This document shows positions 17,077-25,624 of a stretch of 38,633 nt of DNA, piece by piece (within the stretch, counting starts at the first letter, position 1; each line of letters starts with the position of its first letter). A model generated the notes under the pieces. The model did no database searches. It was given only the letters and a program-made list of their open reading frames with translations, and had not been told where the DNA came from. The stretch is taken from the NCBI GenBank assembly GCA_903869365.1, contig CAIPYV010000020.1:1-38633 (forward strand). Reading direction: 5' to 3'. This stretch comes from an uncultured Chlorobiaceae bacterium. GTDB lineage: Bacteria > Bacteroidota > Chlorobiia > Chlorobiales > Chlorobiaceae. The position numbers and the translations under genes were made by a program.

Positions 17077-18009
17077 TCAGGAACCAAGTCTGGTTTTAAG
17101 CCAGACCGATGGAATGGTACTGATTTTCTGATAAAAAGAACGATAGGCCCTTTTTGAAAATACATCGTAATTGTTTTTCTCGATAGCGCTTAAAATATTC
17201 CCGTAATTGATGCTGCTGATGCAGACGGCAAATCGGCTTTGCCTCTCAAGCATCGGGATTCCTTTTTCCGAAGAGCTGTAGTAACTTCTTGCCCGCTCTA
17301 TCTGAAACTTCATAAGATGGATGAAGTTAGGATTTATTTTTTTTTGCATGAACTCTTCTTTCGAATAGTTGAAACGTCGCAGATCCTCAAGAGGAAGATA
17401 GATCCTTCCACGGTCGACATCTTCACCGATATCGCGCAGAATATTGGTCAGCTGCATTGCTATTCCAAGCTCTATGGCATGCTCCAGAGCTTGTTTATTG
17501 CTGTATCCGAAAATTTCAGAAGTCATCAGCCCCACAACAGCAGCGACCTTGTAACAATACACATAGAGTTCATCAAAGGTCTCGAAGGGTTTGAACTCAA
17601 TATCCATGGCAACACCATCCATCAGATCAAGCGGCAACTCAATCGGGATTGAAAAGCTTTTCAGGGTATCGTGCCAGGCCATCATGATCGGATCATTATC
17701 AACATGACCGTTATAGCACGCTTGAAGCCTTGATTTCCAGCCGTCAAGCATCCTGCTGATCTCATCGCTGGTAATCTGACCATCTTTAAGCTTGTCTTCT
17801 GCCATATCGACAATATCATCGACTGTCCTCAAAAGGGCATAAATGGCAAAAATAGGTTTCTGCTGCTTTTTAGACAGAAACATGCTTGCAAGGTAGAATG
17901 TTTTAGCGTGATGCCGGGAGATTTGCCTGCAGTAAGCATAAGCATTTTCAAGCGTTATCAGCTTTTCTGTTTCCGGTGCAGCATTTTTTTTATTATAGCT
18001 GTCATTCAT
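17077..18009 (-). CDS. crtB: Phytoene synthase
   Basis: Condenses two geranylgeranyl diphosphates to phytoene, the first committed step of carotenoid synthesis, at the membrane surface. The 310-residue protein has both Asp-rich metal motifs: DDIVD in YALLRTVDDIVDMAED and DIGED in QLTNILRDIGEDVDRGR, followed by the IYLP segment. Tyr/Ala-rich FYLASMFL near the N-terminus also fits. Squalene synthases and the HpnC/HpnD enzymes share the fold, but LRDIGEDVDRGRIYLP is typical of CrtB. No other pigment gene is nearby. Upstream of lysS, possibly co-transcribed. Confidence 0.88.
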   Translation of the reverse strand: MNDSYNKKNAAPETEKLITLENAYAYCRQISRHHAKTFYLASMFLSKKQQKPIFAIYALLRTVDDIVDMAEDKLKDGQITSDEISRMLDGWKSRLQACYNGHVDNDPIMMAWHDTLKSFSIPIELPLDLMDGVAMDIEFKPFETFDELYVYCYKVAAVVGLMTSEIFGYSNKQALEHAIELGIAMQLTNILRDIGEDVDRGRIYLPLEDLRRFNYSKEEFMQKKINPNFIHLMKFQIERARSYYSSSEKGIPMLERQSRFAVCISSINYGNILSAIEKNNYDVFSKRAYRSFYQKISTIPSVWLKTRLGS

Positions 18010-18129
18010 CTGATATTGCGCGCTTATATTAGCCTGTTCAGGTTGTCACAGCTCTTCTATCCCTTTACAGAACGCTGTAAAAGTAAAAATGTGTAACTTT
18101 TTAAGATTTGATTTCGTTAACAAAAGGAG

Positions 18130-18158
18130 TTGTCAAGATAAAACAATGGTTGTAATAT
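18130..18158 (+). promoter_or_regulatory. Sigma70-type promoter of hflX-ybeY
   Basis: TTGTCA (18130-18135), exactly 17 bases, then TAATAT (18153-18158), a strong match to the housekeeping consensus. Transcription would start near 18165 and give a leader of about 55 bases before the TTG start of hflX. Confidence 0.6.
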
Positions 18159-18220
18159 ACCAACATGTCAAGTTAACGGCCACTCTCCTTTAACAACTTA
18201 TATAATCAATTATTGCCCTG

Positions 18221-19510
18221 TTGAATACTGTTACCTCAGAAAATAAAAGGGAAAAGGCCATTCTTGTCGGTCTGTGTTCCCCCCCAGAAATACCAAGAAC
18301 TCTTGTTGAGGAATATCTTAATGAACTCGTTTTTCTTGCCGATACAGCAGGAGCTGATGTAGTCGAGTCGTTCATACAGGATAAAAAACTGCGTGACCCT
18401 GCCTATTGTATAGGAAAAGGGAAGGTTGAAGAGCTGGTTTTATTTGTCAAGGAGAAGGAAATTGATCTTGTGATTTTTGATGACGATCTTTCTCCCGCTC
18501 AGGCAAGAAATCTCGAACAGAAGCTCGAATGCAAGGTTATCGACCGTACTGCCCTGATTCTGCAGATTTTTGCCATACGGGCTCAATCTGCTCAGGCCAA
18601 AATGCAGGTTGAACTTGCCCAGCTTGAATACATGCTACCCCGTCTTACGGGTCAATGGACTCATTTGTCGAAACAGAAGGGCGGTATTGGCAACAAAGGT
18701 CCAGGTGAAACCCAGATTGAGACCGATCGCCGACTGGTCCGTAACCGCATCTCCCTGCTGAAAAAAAAGCTCAAAGAGGTCTCACTGCAGCACGATACCC
18801 AGACACAAGGTCGGCAGACAATTCCGAGAGTCTCACTTGTAGGGTATACCAATGCTGGCAAGTCAACCCTTATGAACACCCTCTGCCCTGAGGCCCAGGC
18901 TTTTGCCGAAAACAGACTCTTCGCCACGCTCGACACCAAAACCCGCCGGCTTGAACTGAACATCAACAAGCTTGTTCTTTTGTCGGATACGGTAGGGTTT
19001 ATTCGCAAACTGCCTCACACCCTGGTCGAGAGTTTTAAATCAACCCTTGATGAGGTGTTGCAGGCCGATTTTCTGCTGCATGTCATCGATATCAGCCATC
19101 ACGGATTTGAGGATCAGATGGAGGTAGTAAAAACCACCCTCAAAGATATCGGCGTTGAGCACGACAATATTATCGAGGTCTTCAACAAAATCGACGCTCT
19201 TGAAGACCCCTCTCTCTTGAAGGATATCAGAGCAAAATATCCTGATGCGGTATTTATTTCCGCTGTCCGTGGCATTAATATTGTTCTCCTGAAAGAGATC
19301 ATCGGCCAGCATCTTGCACGTGAATACACGGAACGCAAAATAAGCGTGCATGTTGCAGATTATAAACTGATCAGCTATCTCTACGAGCACACTGAGGTTA
19401 TTGACAATTGTTGTATTGATGAACAGGTTGAACTGACCTTCCGTGTCCGTAAAAGCCAGCGTAAACATATTGATGCTCTCATTGCATCCTCTTCAATCGC
19501 TTTATTATGA
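18221..19510 (+). CDS. hflX: GTPase HflX
   Basis: A ribosome-associated GTPase that rescues or splits stalled ribosomes under stress. The 429-residue protein has the HflX N-terminal domain with GKGKVEEL, the linker GGIGNKGPGETQIETDRR, then a GTPase domain with G1 GYTNAGKST, G3 DTVGF and G4 NKID. The start is a TTG; no ATG in frame precedes the conserved region and no Shine-Dalgarno is obvious, so expression may be low. Its stop overlaps the start of ybeY (ATGA). Confidence 0.94.
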   Translation: MNTVTSENKREKAILVGLCSPPEIPRTLVEEYLNELVFLADTAGADVVESFIQDKKLRDPAYCIGKGKVEELVLFVKEKEIDLVIFDDDLSPAQARNLEQKLECKVIDRTALILQIFAIRAQSAQAKMQVELAQLEYMLPRLTGQWTHLSKQKGGIGNKGPGETQIETDRRLVRNRISLLKKKLKEVSLQHDTQTQGRQTIPRVSLVGYTNAGKSTLMNTLCPEAQAFAENRLFATLDTKTRRLELNINKLVLLSDTVGFIRKLPHTLVESFKSTLDEVLQADFLLHVIDISHHGFEDQMEVVKTTLKDIGVEHDNIIEVFNKIDALEDPSLLKDIRAKYPDAVFISAVRGINIVLLKEIIGQHLAREYTERKISVHVADYKLISYLYEHTEVIDNCCIDEQVELTFRVRKSQRKHIDALIASSSIALL

Positions 19511-19929
19511 CGCTACAGATTTATAACACCACAAAAAGGGTGTTTTCGGAGCAGATGCTTGAAAAAGCAATTCTTCTGGTTGTGAAACATGAGGGCTGTA
19601 CGGTGGAATCGATTGTGGCGGTCTATTGCGGCAATAAAATGATACAACGCATCAACCGCGAGTTTTTGCAGCACGATTATCCTACCGATACCATTACCTT
19701 CCGCTACAACAAGGGAAATGATATCGATGGTGAATTTTATATCTCGCTCGATGTTGTCAAAGAAAATGCCGCCAGGTTCACGACAGACTTTCAGCAGGAA
19801 CTGTTGCGCGTCACCTTCCACTCCGCACTTCACCTCATCGGTTATGACGACCAGTCGCCTGACGATCGCAAACTGATTGAGGAAAAAGAAGCCCTCTATC
19901 TCGACATGTTCAGTGTTGAAACCTCATAA
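19507..19929 (+). CDS. ybeY: Endoribonuclease YbeY
   Basis: A zinc-dependent endoribonuclease for 16S rRNA 3' maturation and ribosome quality control. The 140-residue protein has TDTITFRY and the metal motif HSALHLIGYDD: His105 and His109 are kept, but the third ligand of the usual HGxLHLxGYDH is Asp115. I recall the same change in Bacteroidota-group YbeY, so it is probably a lineage trait rather than a defect. The four-base overlap with hflX shows translational coupling of two ribosome-quality genes. Confidence 0.92.
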   Translation: MTLQIYNTTKRVFSEQMLEKAILLVVKHEGCTVESIVAVYCGNKMIQRINREFLQHDYPTDTITFRYNKGNDIDGEFYISLDVVKENAARFTTDFQQELLRVTFHSALHLIGYDDQSPDDRKLIEEKEALYLDMFSVETS

Positions 19930-19952
19930 TTTTATTTCTGTTTTCACTCACG

Positions 19953-19982
19953 TTGATGTAACTTTTCCTATCGAAATATTAC
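19953..19982 (+). promoter_or_regulatory. Candidate promoter of the DUF4412 lipoprotein gene
   Basis: TTGATG (19953-19958), an 18-base spacer and TATTAC (19977-19982) form a fair housekeeping-type promoter 55 bases before the ATG. It lies after the ybeY stop and would separate the envelope genes from hflX-ybeY. Confidence 0.4.
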
Positions 19983-20036
19983 CGTTAAAGTAACGTTCAC
20001 CAAGAGTTTTCCTTTAACCATAAACAGTTACCCAGT

Positions 20037-20864
20037 ATGCGAAAAGCTGTTTCTCCACTTCTGGTTCTTCTCATTGGTTTGCTGACACTCGGTGCCTGCA
20101 GCAACAAAAAAAATGAGACTGGTTCGTCCTCAAAAATCAGTGAAACAGGCACCTCTTTGCTGCCCTCTATCCTGCCGTTCGAAGGTACTCTGACCATGCA
20201 GACCACCATCCCAGAGGCTGGTTCCACGGAAACCAGGCTCTTTATTGCAAAGCAGGGGGTACGTACTGAGAGTACCTCACACATGAAAAACATGCCTTCG
20301 GACATACAGATGGTTATAATTTCTCCTTCTGAAACTCCGAATCTTGTCTATCTCATCAATACATCGCAAAAATCCTATTCGGTAATCGATACCGATGCAA
20401 TGAAAAAGGAGATAGCCGGAGCCGAAAAGTCTGATAGTTATAACAATGCGAAAATTGAAAATCTCGGTAAGGAGCAGGTTAATGGATACAACTGTACCCA
20501 TGTTAGGATCACTCACGGAGAATCAGTGATGGAAATGTGGGTTTCAAAAGAGATCCTTGATTATTTTACCTACGCTCGGATGCAGAGTGCAAATGACAAG
20601 AACATGCCGCTCTTAGCAAAGAGAATGAAAGCGGAAGGTCTTGATGGTTTTCCGGTAAAAATATGGCATAAGCAGGCCAACATTATTACTGAACTGACCA
20701 AAGTTGAGAAACACGGTCTTGAGGCTTCTCTGTTCAAGGTTCCCGATGGTTATACCAAAACTGAATTTCCTGCGATACATCTTGGCTCATCTTCCAGCAA
20801 TAAAAAGGATCTCGAAGCCATGGTGAAGAAAATGCAGGAGGAAATGAAAAATCGGAAAAAGTAA
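20037..20864 (+). CDS. DUF4412-type lipoprotein
   Basis: A 275-residue exported lipoprotein: signal peptide MRKAVSPLLVLLIGLLTLGAC with lipobox LGAC and lipidated Cys21. The body FEGTLTMQTTIPEAG...ETRLFIAKQGVRTE and the later MEMWVSKEIL strand pattern fit DUF4412, a beta-rich periplasmic fold resembling LolA/LolB-like lipid-carrier folds. The C-terminus is lysine-rich (KKMQEEMKNRKK). Function is not known. It heads a short run with a small membrane protein and a CPXCG protein. Confidence 0.75.
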   Translation: MRKAVSPLLVLLIGLLTLGACSNKKNETGSSSKISETGTSLLPSILPFEGTLTMQTTIPEAGSTETRLFIAKQGVRTESTSHMKNMPSDIQMVIISPSETPNLVYLINTSQKSYSVIDTDAMKKEIAGAEKSDSYNNAKIENLGKEQVNGYNCTHVRITHGESVMEMWVSKEILDYFTYARMQSANDKNMPLLAKRMKAEGLDGFPVKIWHKQANIITELTKVEKHGLEASLFKVPDGYTKTEFPAIHLGSSSSNKKDLEAMVKKMQEEMKNRKK

Positions 20865-20920
20865 GGTTAAGCTTATGGCAGGTATGCTCCGAAACTTTGC
20901 GAAATAAAACAATAAGCTGA

Positions 20921-21145
20921 ATGGACGAAAAAAAATATCAGGATGCAGAGAAAGTTGTGGTTACCGATATCCGTATGCCTTTCTGGTCAATGGTCATGTT
21001 TATGGTAAAATGGGTTTTTGCCAGTATTCCGGCGCTTGTCATTTTTTCCATGCTGATTAGCCTTATCATGGCGGTGATTACCACACTGTTTGGGGCAATG
21101 TGGGGATTTCATGGAATGTCTCATCAGGGCGGACCTTCATTCTAA
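20921..21145 (+). CDS. Small membrane protein, unknown function
   Basis: A 74-residue protein with a charged N-terminus (MDEKKYQDAEK), then a long hydrophobic stretch from about 22 to 62 that can form one long or two short membrane helices, and a glycine/histidine tail GFHGMSHQGGPSF. I do not recognise the family. It sits 56 bases after the lipoprotein gene and 14 before the CPXCG gene, all on the same strand, so it is probably in their operon. Confidence 0.6.
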   Translation: MDEKKYQDAEKVVVTDIRMPFWSMVMFMVKWVFASIPALVIFSMLISLIMAVITTLFGAMWGFHGMSHQGGPSF

Positions 21146-21159
21146 ACTTACAATAAACA

Positions 21160-21342
21160 ATGAATATTCTGGAGACAATTTCAGTGCAATGTCCCTATTG
21201 CGGTGAAGTTATGGAACTGCAGGTTGATTGTTCAGAAGGCAGTCAGGAAGTGACGGAAGAGTGTCCGGTTTGCTGCAACCCTTCCACCATTGCCATAACG
21301 ATTGCAGACAATGGTGTTTCATCGGTTGAGATGGTAAATTGA
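21160..21342 (+). CDS. CPXCG-motif cysteine-rich protein
   Basis: A 60-residue protein with two Cys pairs: QCPYCGE near residue 11 and CPVCC near residue 37, with VDCSEGSQEVTEEC between them. This pattern (CPYCGE...DCSEGSQ...C..CC) is the Cys_rich_CPXG family, probably a small zinc ribbon. Function is unknown. Such proteins are easily missed because of their size. The start is the ATG 14 bases after the upstream stop. Confidence 0.82.
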   Translation: MNILETISVQCPYCGEVMELQVDCSEGSQEVTEECPVCCNPSTIAITIADNGVSSVEMVN

Positions 21343-21533
21343 GTATCAGGTCGGTCTAAAATTTCATAGTCATACCGGTGAGCCCCCTTGCAATCCTCTA
21401 TCGAGGTCGAGATTCTCAGTAACACTGTAACTCAGTCCGATGATTATATAAACATGATAATTTTGGCGACCTCTTTCAGGAAAGTCTGTCCAATCTTAGG
21501 GAAGTCCGAAAATCACATCAACATGTTCAAAGG

Positions 21534-22724
21534 CTAAAACTTTTTCGATAGACCAACCTGAATGCTTCTTGCACCAAACGGTGCCAAACCGGAATCGCCG
21601 TTGCCATACACGCTCCATTTACTTCTTTGCTCATACTCCTCGTATTTGACGTCAGCCATCCAATCTCGACTCAATTGTTTGGTGACCTTCAATCCCAGCG
21701 TGATTGCACCGAAAGCTGACATGCGCTGGTCCTCTGAATAATGAACGGCACCAGCGGGAGGAGGAGTTGGTTGCGTAGGGTCTGCTTTTTCAACAGTACC
21801 GACAGCAACATAAAAGTCAGCTTCACGTTGGCTGTAGAGCCGAAGTAAAGGGGCCACTGTCCAGCCATTGAGGAGAGGCTGAACATATTCACCTTCAAGT
21901 GTATGTGCTCTAATACCGAAAGTATCTGAATAATAGCGATACGAAAGCCTCGCCGTGCCGTCAGTCCAGTCAAAATGATGGTTCCAGCGAGTGAGAATCG
22001 TTGTATTATTGCGTTTTGTTGGTCGATGATCATTGACCTTATAGGGATCCGAAAAATCACCGTTCCCGTTAGAGTACCCAAGATTGAGCTGAACAATATC
22101 CCCCTTTGATAAAATCCTTGTAATGCCGAAAATACCAGAGTAGATCTTTTTTTTGTATTCGGTATATGGCGGAATAACCGGATTAATGTCATCACGGTTC
22201 ATGCTGCCGCCAAGAGTAAACGTGCTGTTTTTATCGTCCGTTGAGAGACTCCCCTGAAGAGAAAAGGTGCGTGAAAGATAATCGCTCTCCTTGGAATAGC
22301 CGCTGCCGAAACTCAATGTTCCGCTTGAAAAGTAGCGTGTCAGCTCAACATCTATTGCACGACGTAAGTCAGTCATCTTTGTCAAGCCCGAGGAATGATA
22401 CATGGGAGATGCGCCGGAAACTGAATCAGAGGTGAAGCTTGTCCCTAAAGACCACACCCCTGCAACGGGCACTACAGCCTTCACGGAGTAGGCATTTACT
22501 CCCATCCTGCTTGACGAACCAGCTGAAGAGGCTCCACTGATACTATTGACCCCATCACCTATCTGACTGTCTTGGTAATGCAGATATTTGAAGCTTACCA
22601 CGCTTTCATCCGGAGCTGCCTCAGCATAGGCAAACTGCACTGAAGGCAGTGCCATAGCTGCAGATAGAAGAGCAGTACCAAGAATCGTTGACTTTGTTTT
22701 CGAACACGATACCATAGATCTCAT
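21534..22724 (-). CDS. DUF3570-type outer-membrane protein
   Basis: A 396-residue exported protein with a signal peptide of about 34 residues (cleavage after AYA). The body consists of alternating aromatic/polar strands such as YLHYQDSQ, RLSYRYYSDTFGI and YEQRSKWSVYG, and ends in Phe (GLSKKF), the usual barrel end signal. YKYLHYQDSQ-like opening and overall pattern fit DUF3570. In other bacteria DUF3570 genes sit with a small DUF4266 lipoprotein and an ApbE-type flavin transferase; these are not present here. It is divergent from the secreted protein gene at 22871. Confidence 0.7.
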   Translation of the reverse strand: MRSMVSCSKTKSTILGTALLSAAMALPSVQFAYAEAAPDESVVSFKYLHYQDSQIGDGVNSISGASSAGSSSRMGVNAYSVKAVVPVAGVWSLGTSFTSDSVSGASPMYHSSGLTKMTDLRRAIDVELTRYFSSGTLSFGSGYSKESDYLSRTFSLQGSLSTDDKNSTFTLGGSMNRDDINPVIPPYTEYKKKIYSGIFGITRILSKGDIVQLNLGYSNGNGDFSDPYKVNDHRPTKRNNTTILTRWNHHFDWTDGTARLSYRYYSDTFGIRAHTLEGEYVQPLLNGWTVAPLLRLYSQREADFYVAVGTVEKADPTQPTPPPAGAVHYSEDQRMSAFGAITLGLKVTKQLSRDWMADVKYEEYEQRSKWSVYGNGDSGLAPFGARSIQVGLSKKF

Positions 22725-22756
22725 GTTTTGAAATTCTTGCGAAGGAAATAAACAAA

Positions 22757-22785
22757 TTGATCGTCAAACCCTTTAAATGTATTAT
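22757..22785 (+). promoter_or_regulatory. Promoter of the secreted aromatic-rich protein gene
   Basis: TTGATC (22757-22762), a 17-base spacer and TATTAT (22780-22785) make a good housekeeping promoter. The gene at 22871 also has one of the best ribosome binding sites of the window (AAGGAGAGGGAG), so it should be well expressed. Confidence 0.55.
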
Positions 22786-22870
22786 GATGAAATACCAGAG
22801 CAACACGATATCAATCTCATAGACAGGTAGAGACAAAAGATAATACCTAAAAAGGAGAGGGAGAAAACCC

Positions 22871-23416
22871 ATGAAAAAAAATATTTGTTTAGCTGCAGGA
22901 ATTGCAGGAATACTTCTTGGTACATTTCCCACTGGAGCTCATGCTGAAGGCAGAATGCATTCTCGAGAGTGGCGAGGTGGCTCTCATTGGGGAGGGAGAG
23001 GCTCTTATGGTGTATGGAGAAGACCTTATTGGGTATGGGGAAATCCATATTGGGCATGGAATGGAGGATATCTGGTTATTGATACACGACCGAGTTTTAT
23101 TGTTCTGCCGGGATACGGCTTTTCTGTTTCTCTATGCACTCCTTATGACATGATCTATTACGATCATCTTTACTATATATACAATAACAAGTTCTGGTAT
23201 TCTGCTCCTGATTGCCGTGGGCCATGGGTTGTTATCCATGAAAACGATCTGCCAGATATCATAAGAAAGCATAACCTTGATGATATAAGGGAAGCACGTG
23301 ATATTGAGTCGCGAACTAATGGAGATCATGGTGATCTCGATAACAGCAAAAATCAAAATGACACGCATCGTGACAGTCGATCAGCTGATATCGATCACGA
23401 CAAGATAAAGGAATGA
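22871..23416 (+). CDS. Secreted Gly/Trp/Tyr-rich protein of unknown function
   Basis: A 181-residue protein with a clear signal peptide (cleavage after AHA, about residue 25). The next 40 residues are packed with Trp, Gly, Arg and Tyr (WRGGSHWGGRGSYG, RRPYWVWGNPYWAW). The middle DHLYYIYNNKFWYSAPDCRGPW and VVIHENDLPDIIRKHNLDDI resembles small periplasmic proteins of other Gram-negatives that carry a WYxxxxxxGPW unit. The last 40 residues are hydrophilic and Asp/His/Arg-rich. Function unknown; probably envelope associated. Confidence 0.65.
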   Translation: MKKNICLAAGIAGILLGTFPTGAHAEGRMHSREWRGGSHWGGRGSYGVWRRPYWVWGNPYWAWNGGYLVIDTRPSFIVLPGYGFSVSLCTPYDMIYYDHLYYIYNNKFWYSAPDCRGPWVVIHENDLPDIIRKHNLDDIREARDIESRTNGDHGDLDNSKNQNDTHRDSRSADIDHDKIKE

Positions 23417-23499
23417 GTTATGTTCATGGACGCAGGTATACATTGTTTGTCAAAGGGATATAAGAAAGCTCCTGATTGTAACGAATAAACAAGAAAACA

Positions 23500-24228
23500 A
23501 TGAAAAAGACAGTAATCGCATTATTAGTTGCTGGAGTTGGCCTATGGGCTGCACCGGCTTTCGCCGAAGATGGCGTGGATACCAGAAAGGCAATACCGGA
23601 TTCAGCTATAGAAACAGGAAATGGCCTCTGGTCCCCATCACCTTCGCCTTCTGTTGTCTATACTCGTCGTGGCAGGTTGATAGCGCCGGCAGCATCACCT
23701 TCCGGAGCGTATGTTAGTGCTGATATTGGTGGAGTAGAAATGAGCAATGGCGATTTCAGCAACTACTATAACTATAACTCAGGCATGACGCTTCTTGGAG
23801 CTGTTGGCTATGGTTTCAAGAACAACTGTAGAATTGAGGGAGAAGTTGGATATCAGACCAATGACAATAAAAACTATTACTGGATAAATGTAAACAGAAA
23901 TATCTCCGTGACCTCTTTTCTCGCCAACGGCTACTATGATATTCCTGTTTTCGGTACAGCACAACCTTATGTAACTGCTGGTGTTGGGGTGGCTGATGTC
24001 AATACCGGCAGCCTTGCCATGCGTGGAGGACGGCCTGACCTGCCCTCCATCAATGAAACTGCATTGGCATACCAGGTTGGCTTCGGCGTCACAATTCCGC
24101 TCAGCAGCAATATAAAACTTGATGCACGCTACCGCTATTTTGCAACGAATGTTACTGTTGATACCGTCTTTGAAAACAACAGATTATCAAGCAACAGCGT
24201 GCTTCTTGGGCTAAAGATTGGCATTTGA
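23500..24228 (+). CDS. Outer-membrane beta-barrel protein
   Basis: A 242-residue porin-like protein. The signal peptide ends in APAFA (about residue 22). A Ser/Pro-rich linker (SPSPSPSVV) precedes an eight-strand-type barrel: AYVSADIGGVEM, GMTLLGAVGYGF, NCRIEGEVGYQT, FLANGYYDIP, PYVTAGVGVADV, AYQVGFGVTIPL, IKLDARYRYF and SVLLGLKIGI. This is the OmpA/OmpX-like outer-membrane barrel pattern. It lacks a C-terminal OmpA peptidoglycan domain. It lies 83 bases after the secreted protein gene and ends at a strong terminator. Confidence 0.75.
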   Translation: MKKTVIALLVAGVGLWAAPAFAEDGVDTRKAIPDSAIETGNGLWSPSPSPSVVYTRRGRLIAPAASPSGAYVSADIGGVEMSNGDFSNYYNYNSGMTLLGAVGYGFKNNCRIEGEVGYQTNDNKNYYWINVNRNISVTSFLANGYYDIPVFGTAQPYVTAGVGVADVNTGSLAMRGGRPDLPSINETALAYQVGFGVTIPLSSNIKLDARYRYFATNVTVDTVFENNRLSSNSVLLGLKIGI

Positions 24229-24240
24229 AACAATCGCAAA

Positions 24241-24285
24241 AACATTGAACCGGAAAGTTTGCAGCAACTCTTCCGGTTCAATGTT
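24241..24285. terminator. Bidirectional terminator between the barrel gene and tolB
   Basis: AACATTGAACCGGAA (24241-24255) and TTCCGGTTCAATGTT (24271-24285) are perfect 15-base arms, with AGTT/AACT extending the stem inward. The minus strand continues with five T. The plus strand has three T and a T-rich stretch a few bases later. It lies between two convergent genes and can stop both. Confidence 0.85.
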
Positions 24286-24307
24286 TGAGTAATTTTCTGT
24301 TACAAGA

Positions 24308-25624
24308 CTACCTCCTGAACAGAGACCACGATGGTTGCATCTCTTCGCCTTCGCTTTGCAATAAACGTCTTTGATTCTCACCGGTCGAACTCATGACAAA
24401 CAATTTCTTCTTTCCCTGACGGTTGGACGAAAACACAATCATTCCTCCATCTGGAGACCATGCAGGGTGTTCGTTCTCCCCAGCACTTCTTGTCAATTGC
24501 TGCAGCCCCGATCCATCAGCATTGATGACAAATAAATCGATCTCACCTTTATTTTCCATTGTTGAGTAGGCAATTTTATCCCCTGCCGGTGACCATGATG
24601 GTTGGGTATTGTAGCGTCCACTGAAGGTTAGTCGTCGAGTCTCACCGGACTGAATATCCTGAATAAAAATTTGAGGCTGGCCATTTCGCGAAGAAACAAA
24701 CGCCATTTTACTACCGTCTGGAGAAAATGTTGGAGAAACATCGATACCCCTGTTGTTTGTCAGCTTTCTGGAAAGTGATCCATCGGGTTTGATAAGATAG
24801 ATTTTCTGATCACCTTCGAAAGAAAGAGTTGTCGCTACCTCGTTGTTGTTTCTCCAGCTGGGAGCAATGCTGACGCCGCTTTTACTTGCGGCTGCTATTT
24901 TCTTGTCTGCAAGGTTCTTTATGTAAAGAGCCGGTCTGCCGGATGTAAAGTCAGTATAGGCAAGATACCTGCCATCCGGAGAGAGCGCTGGAGTCAAGGA
25001 TATGGATCGGGAATTGGTAAGCTGTTCAACGCCGTGTCCATCAAAGTCACATTCATAGATCTCCTTGAATCCGGTTTTATTTGAAACATAGACAATCTTG
25101 CTGCCGAAAACCGATTTTTTGCCGGTAAGAAGCTCAATAAGATCTTCGCAGAATGCATGACCGATCGATCGAAGATGATCCTCTTTGCCTGTATAGGTTT
25201 TTTTAAAAAGGAGCTTGGCGCTTGCAATCTCATAAACCTCAACATCAAAATTGATAGAGCCAGCTTTATTTGAAACCGTTCCACCGGCATAGACTTCTCC
25301 ACCTACAGAACTTAGAGCGCCGAAATTAATAGTCACACTCTGTTTGTCTTTCATCTCCTTTACATTGAGCGGAGGAGAGAGGAGTGAAAAAATTCTGGTA
25401 AAATCAAGGCCATCATGTACAATGGTATCAAGACTCTTAGCCCAGTCACTCTCTTTTTTTCCAAAAGCATCCGGCTTGTTGAGTACAAGTGCGAGCTTAC
25501 CCGATCCCTCCTTGCGGATAGCGATATAATCACCAGGTTCAGCAGCATTCAGGTGCAGAGGGATAGAAAAAAAAGCATATAACGCAATAATACTGCATAG
25601 AATGGTTTTTCTGAAAAATGGCAT
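24308..25624 (-). CDS. tolB: TolB-type periplasmic beta-propeller protein
   Basis: TolB helps the Tol-Pal system join outer and inner membranes during division. The 438-residue protein has a signal peptide (about 1-27, ending LNAAEP), an N-terminal alpha/beta domain (about 30-175) and a six-bladed propeller with repeats of the form LSPDGRYLAYTD, FSPDGSKMAFVSSRNGQPQIF, WSPAGDKIAYS and WSPDGGMIVFSSNRQGKKKLF. Length fits TolB. pal, tolA, tolQ and tolR are not beside it, so it may be one of several TolB-like paralogues. Confidence 0.85.
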   Translation of the reverse strand: MPFFRKTILCSIIALYAFFSIPLHLNAAEPGDYIAIRKEGSGKLALVLNKPDAFGKKESDWAKSLDTIVHDGLDFTRIFSLLSPPLNVKEMKDKQSVTINFGALSSVGGEVYAGGTVSNKAGSINFDVEVYEIASAKLLFKKTYTGKEDHLRSIGHAFCEDLIELLTGKKSVFGSKIVYVSNKTGFKEIYECDFDGHGVEQLTNSRSISLTPALSPDGRYLAYTDFTSGRPALYIKNLADKKIAAASKSGVSIAPSWRNNNEVATTLSFEGDQKIYLIKPDGSLSRKLTNNRGIDVSPTFSPDGSKMAFVSSRNGQPQIFIQDIQSGETRRLTFSGRYNTQPSWSPAGDKIAYSTMENKGEIDLFVINADGSGLQQLTRSAGENEHPAWSPDGGMIVFSSNRQGKKKLFVMSSTGENQRRLLQSEGEEMQPSWSLFRR

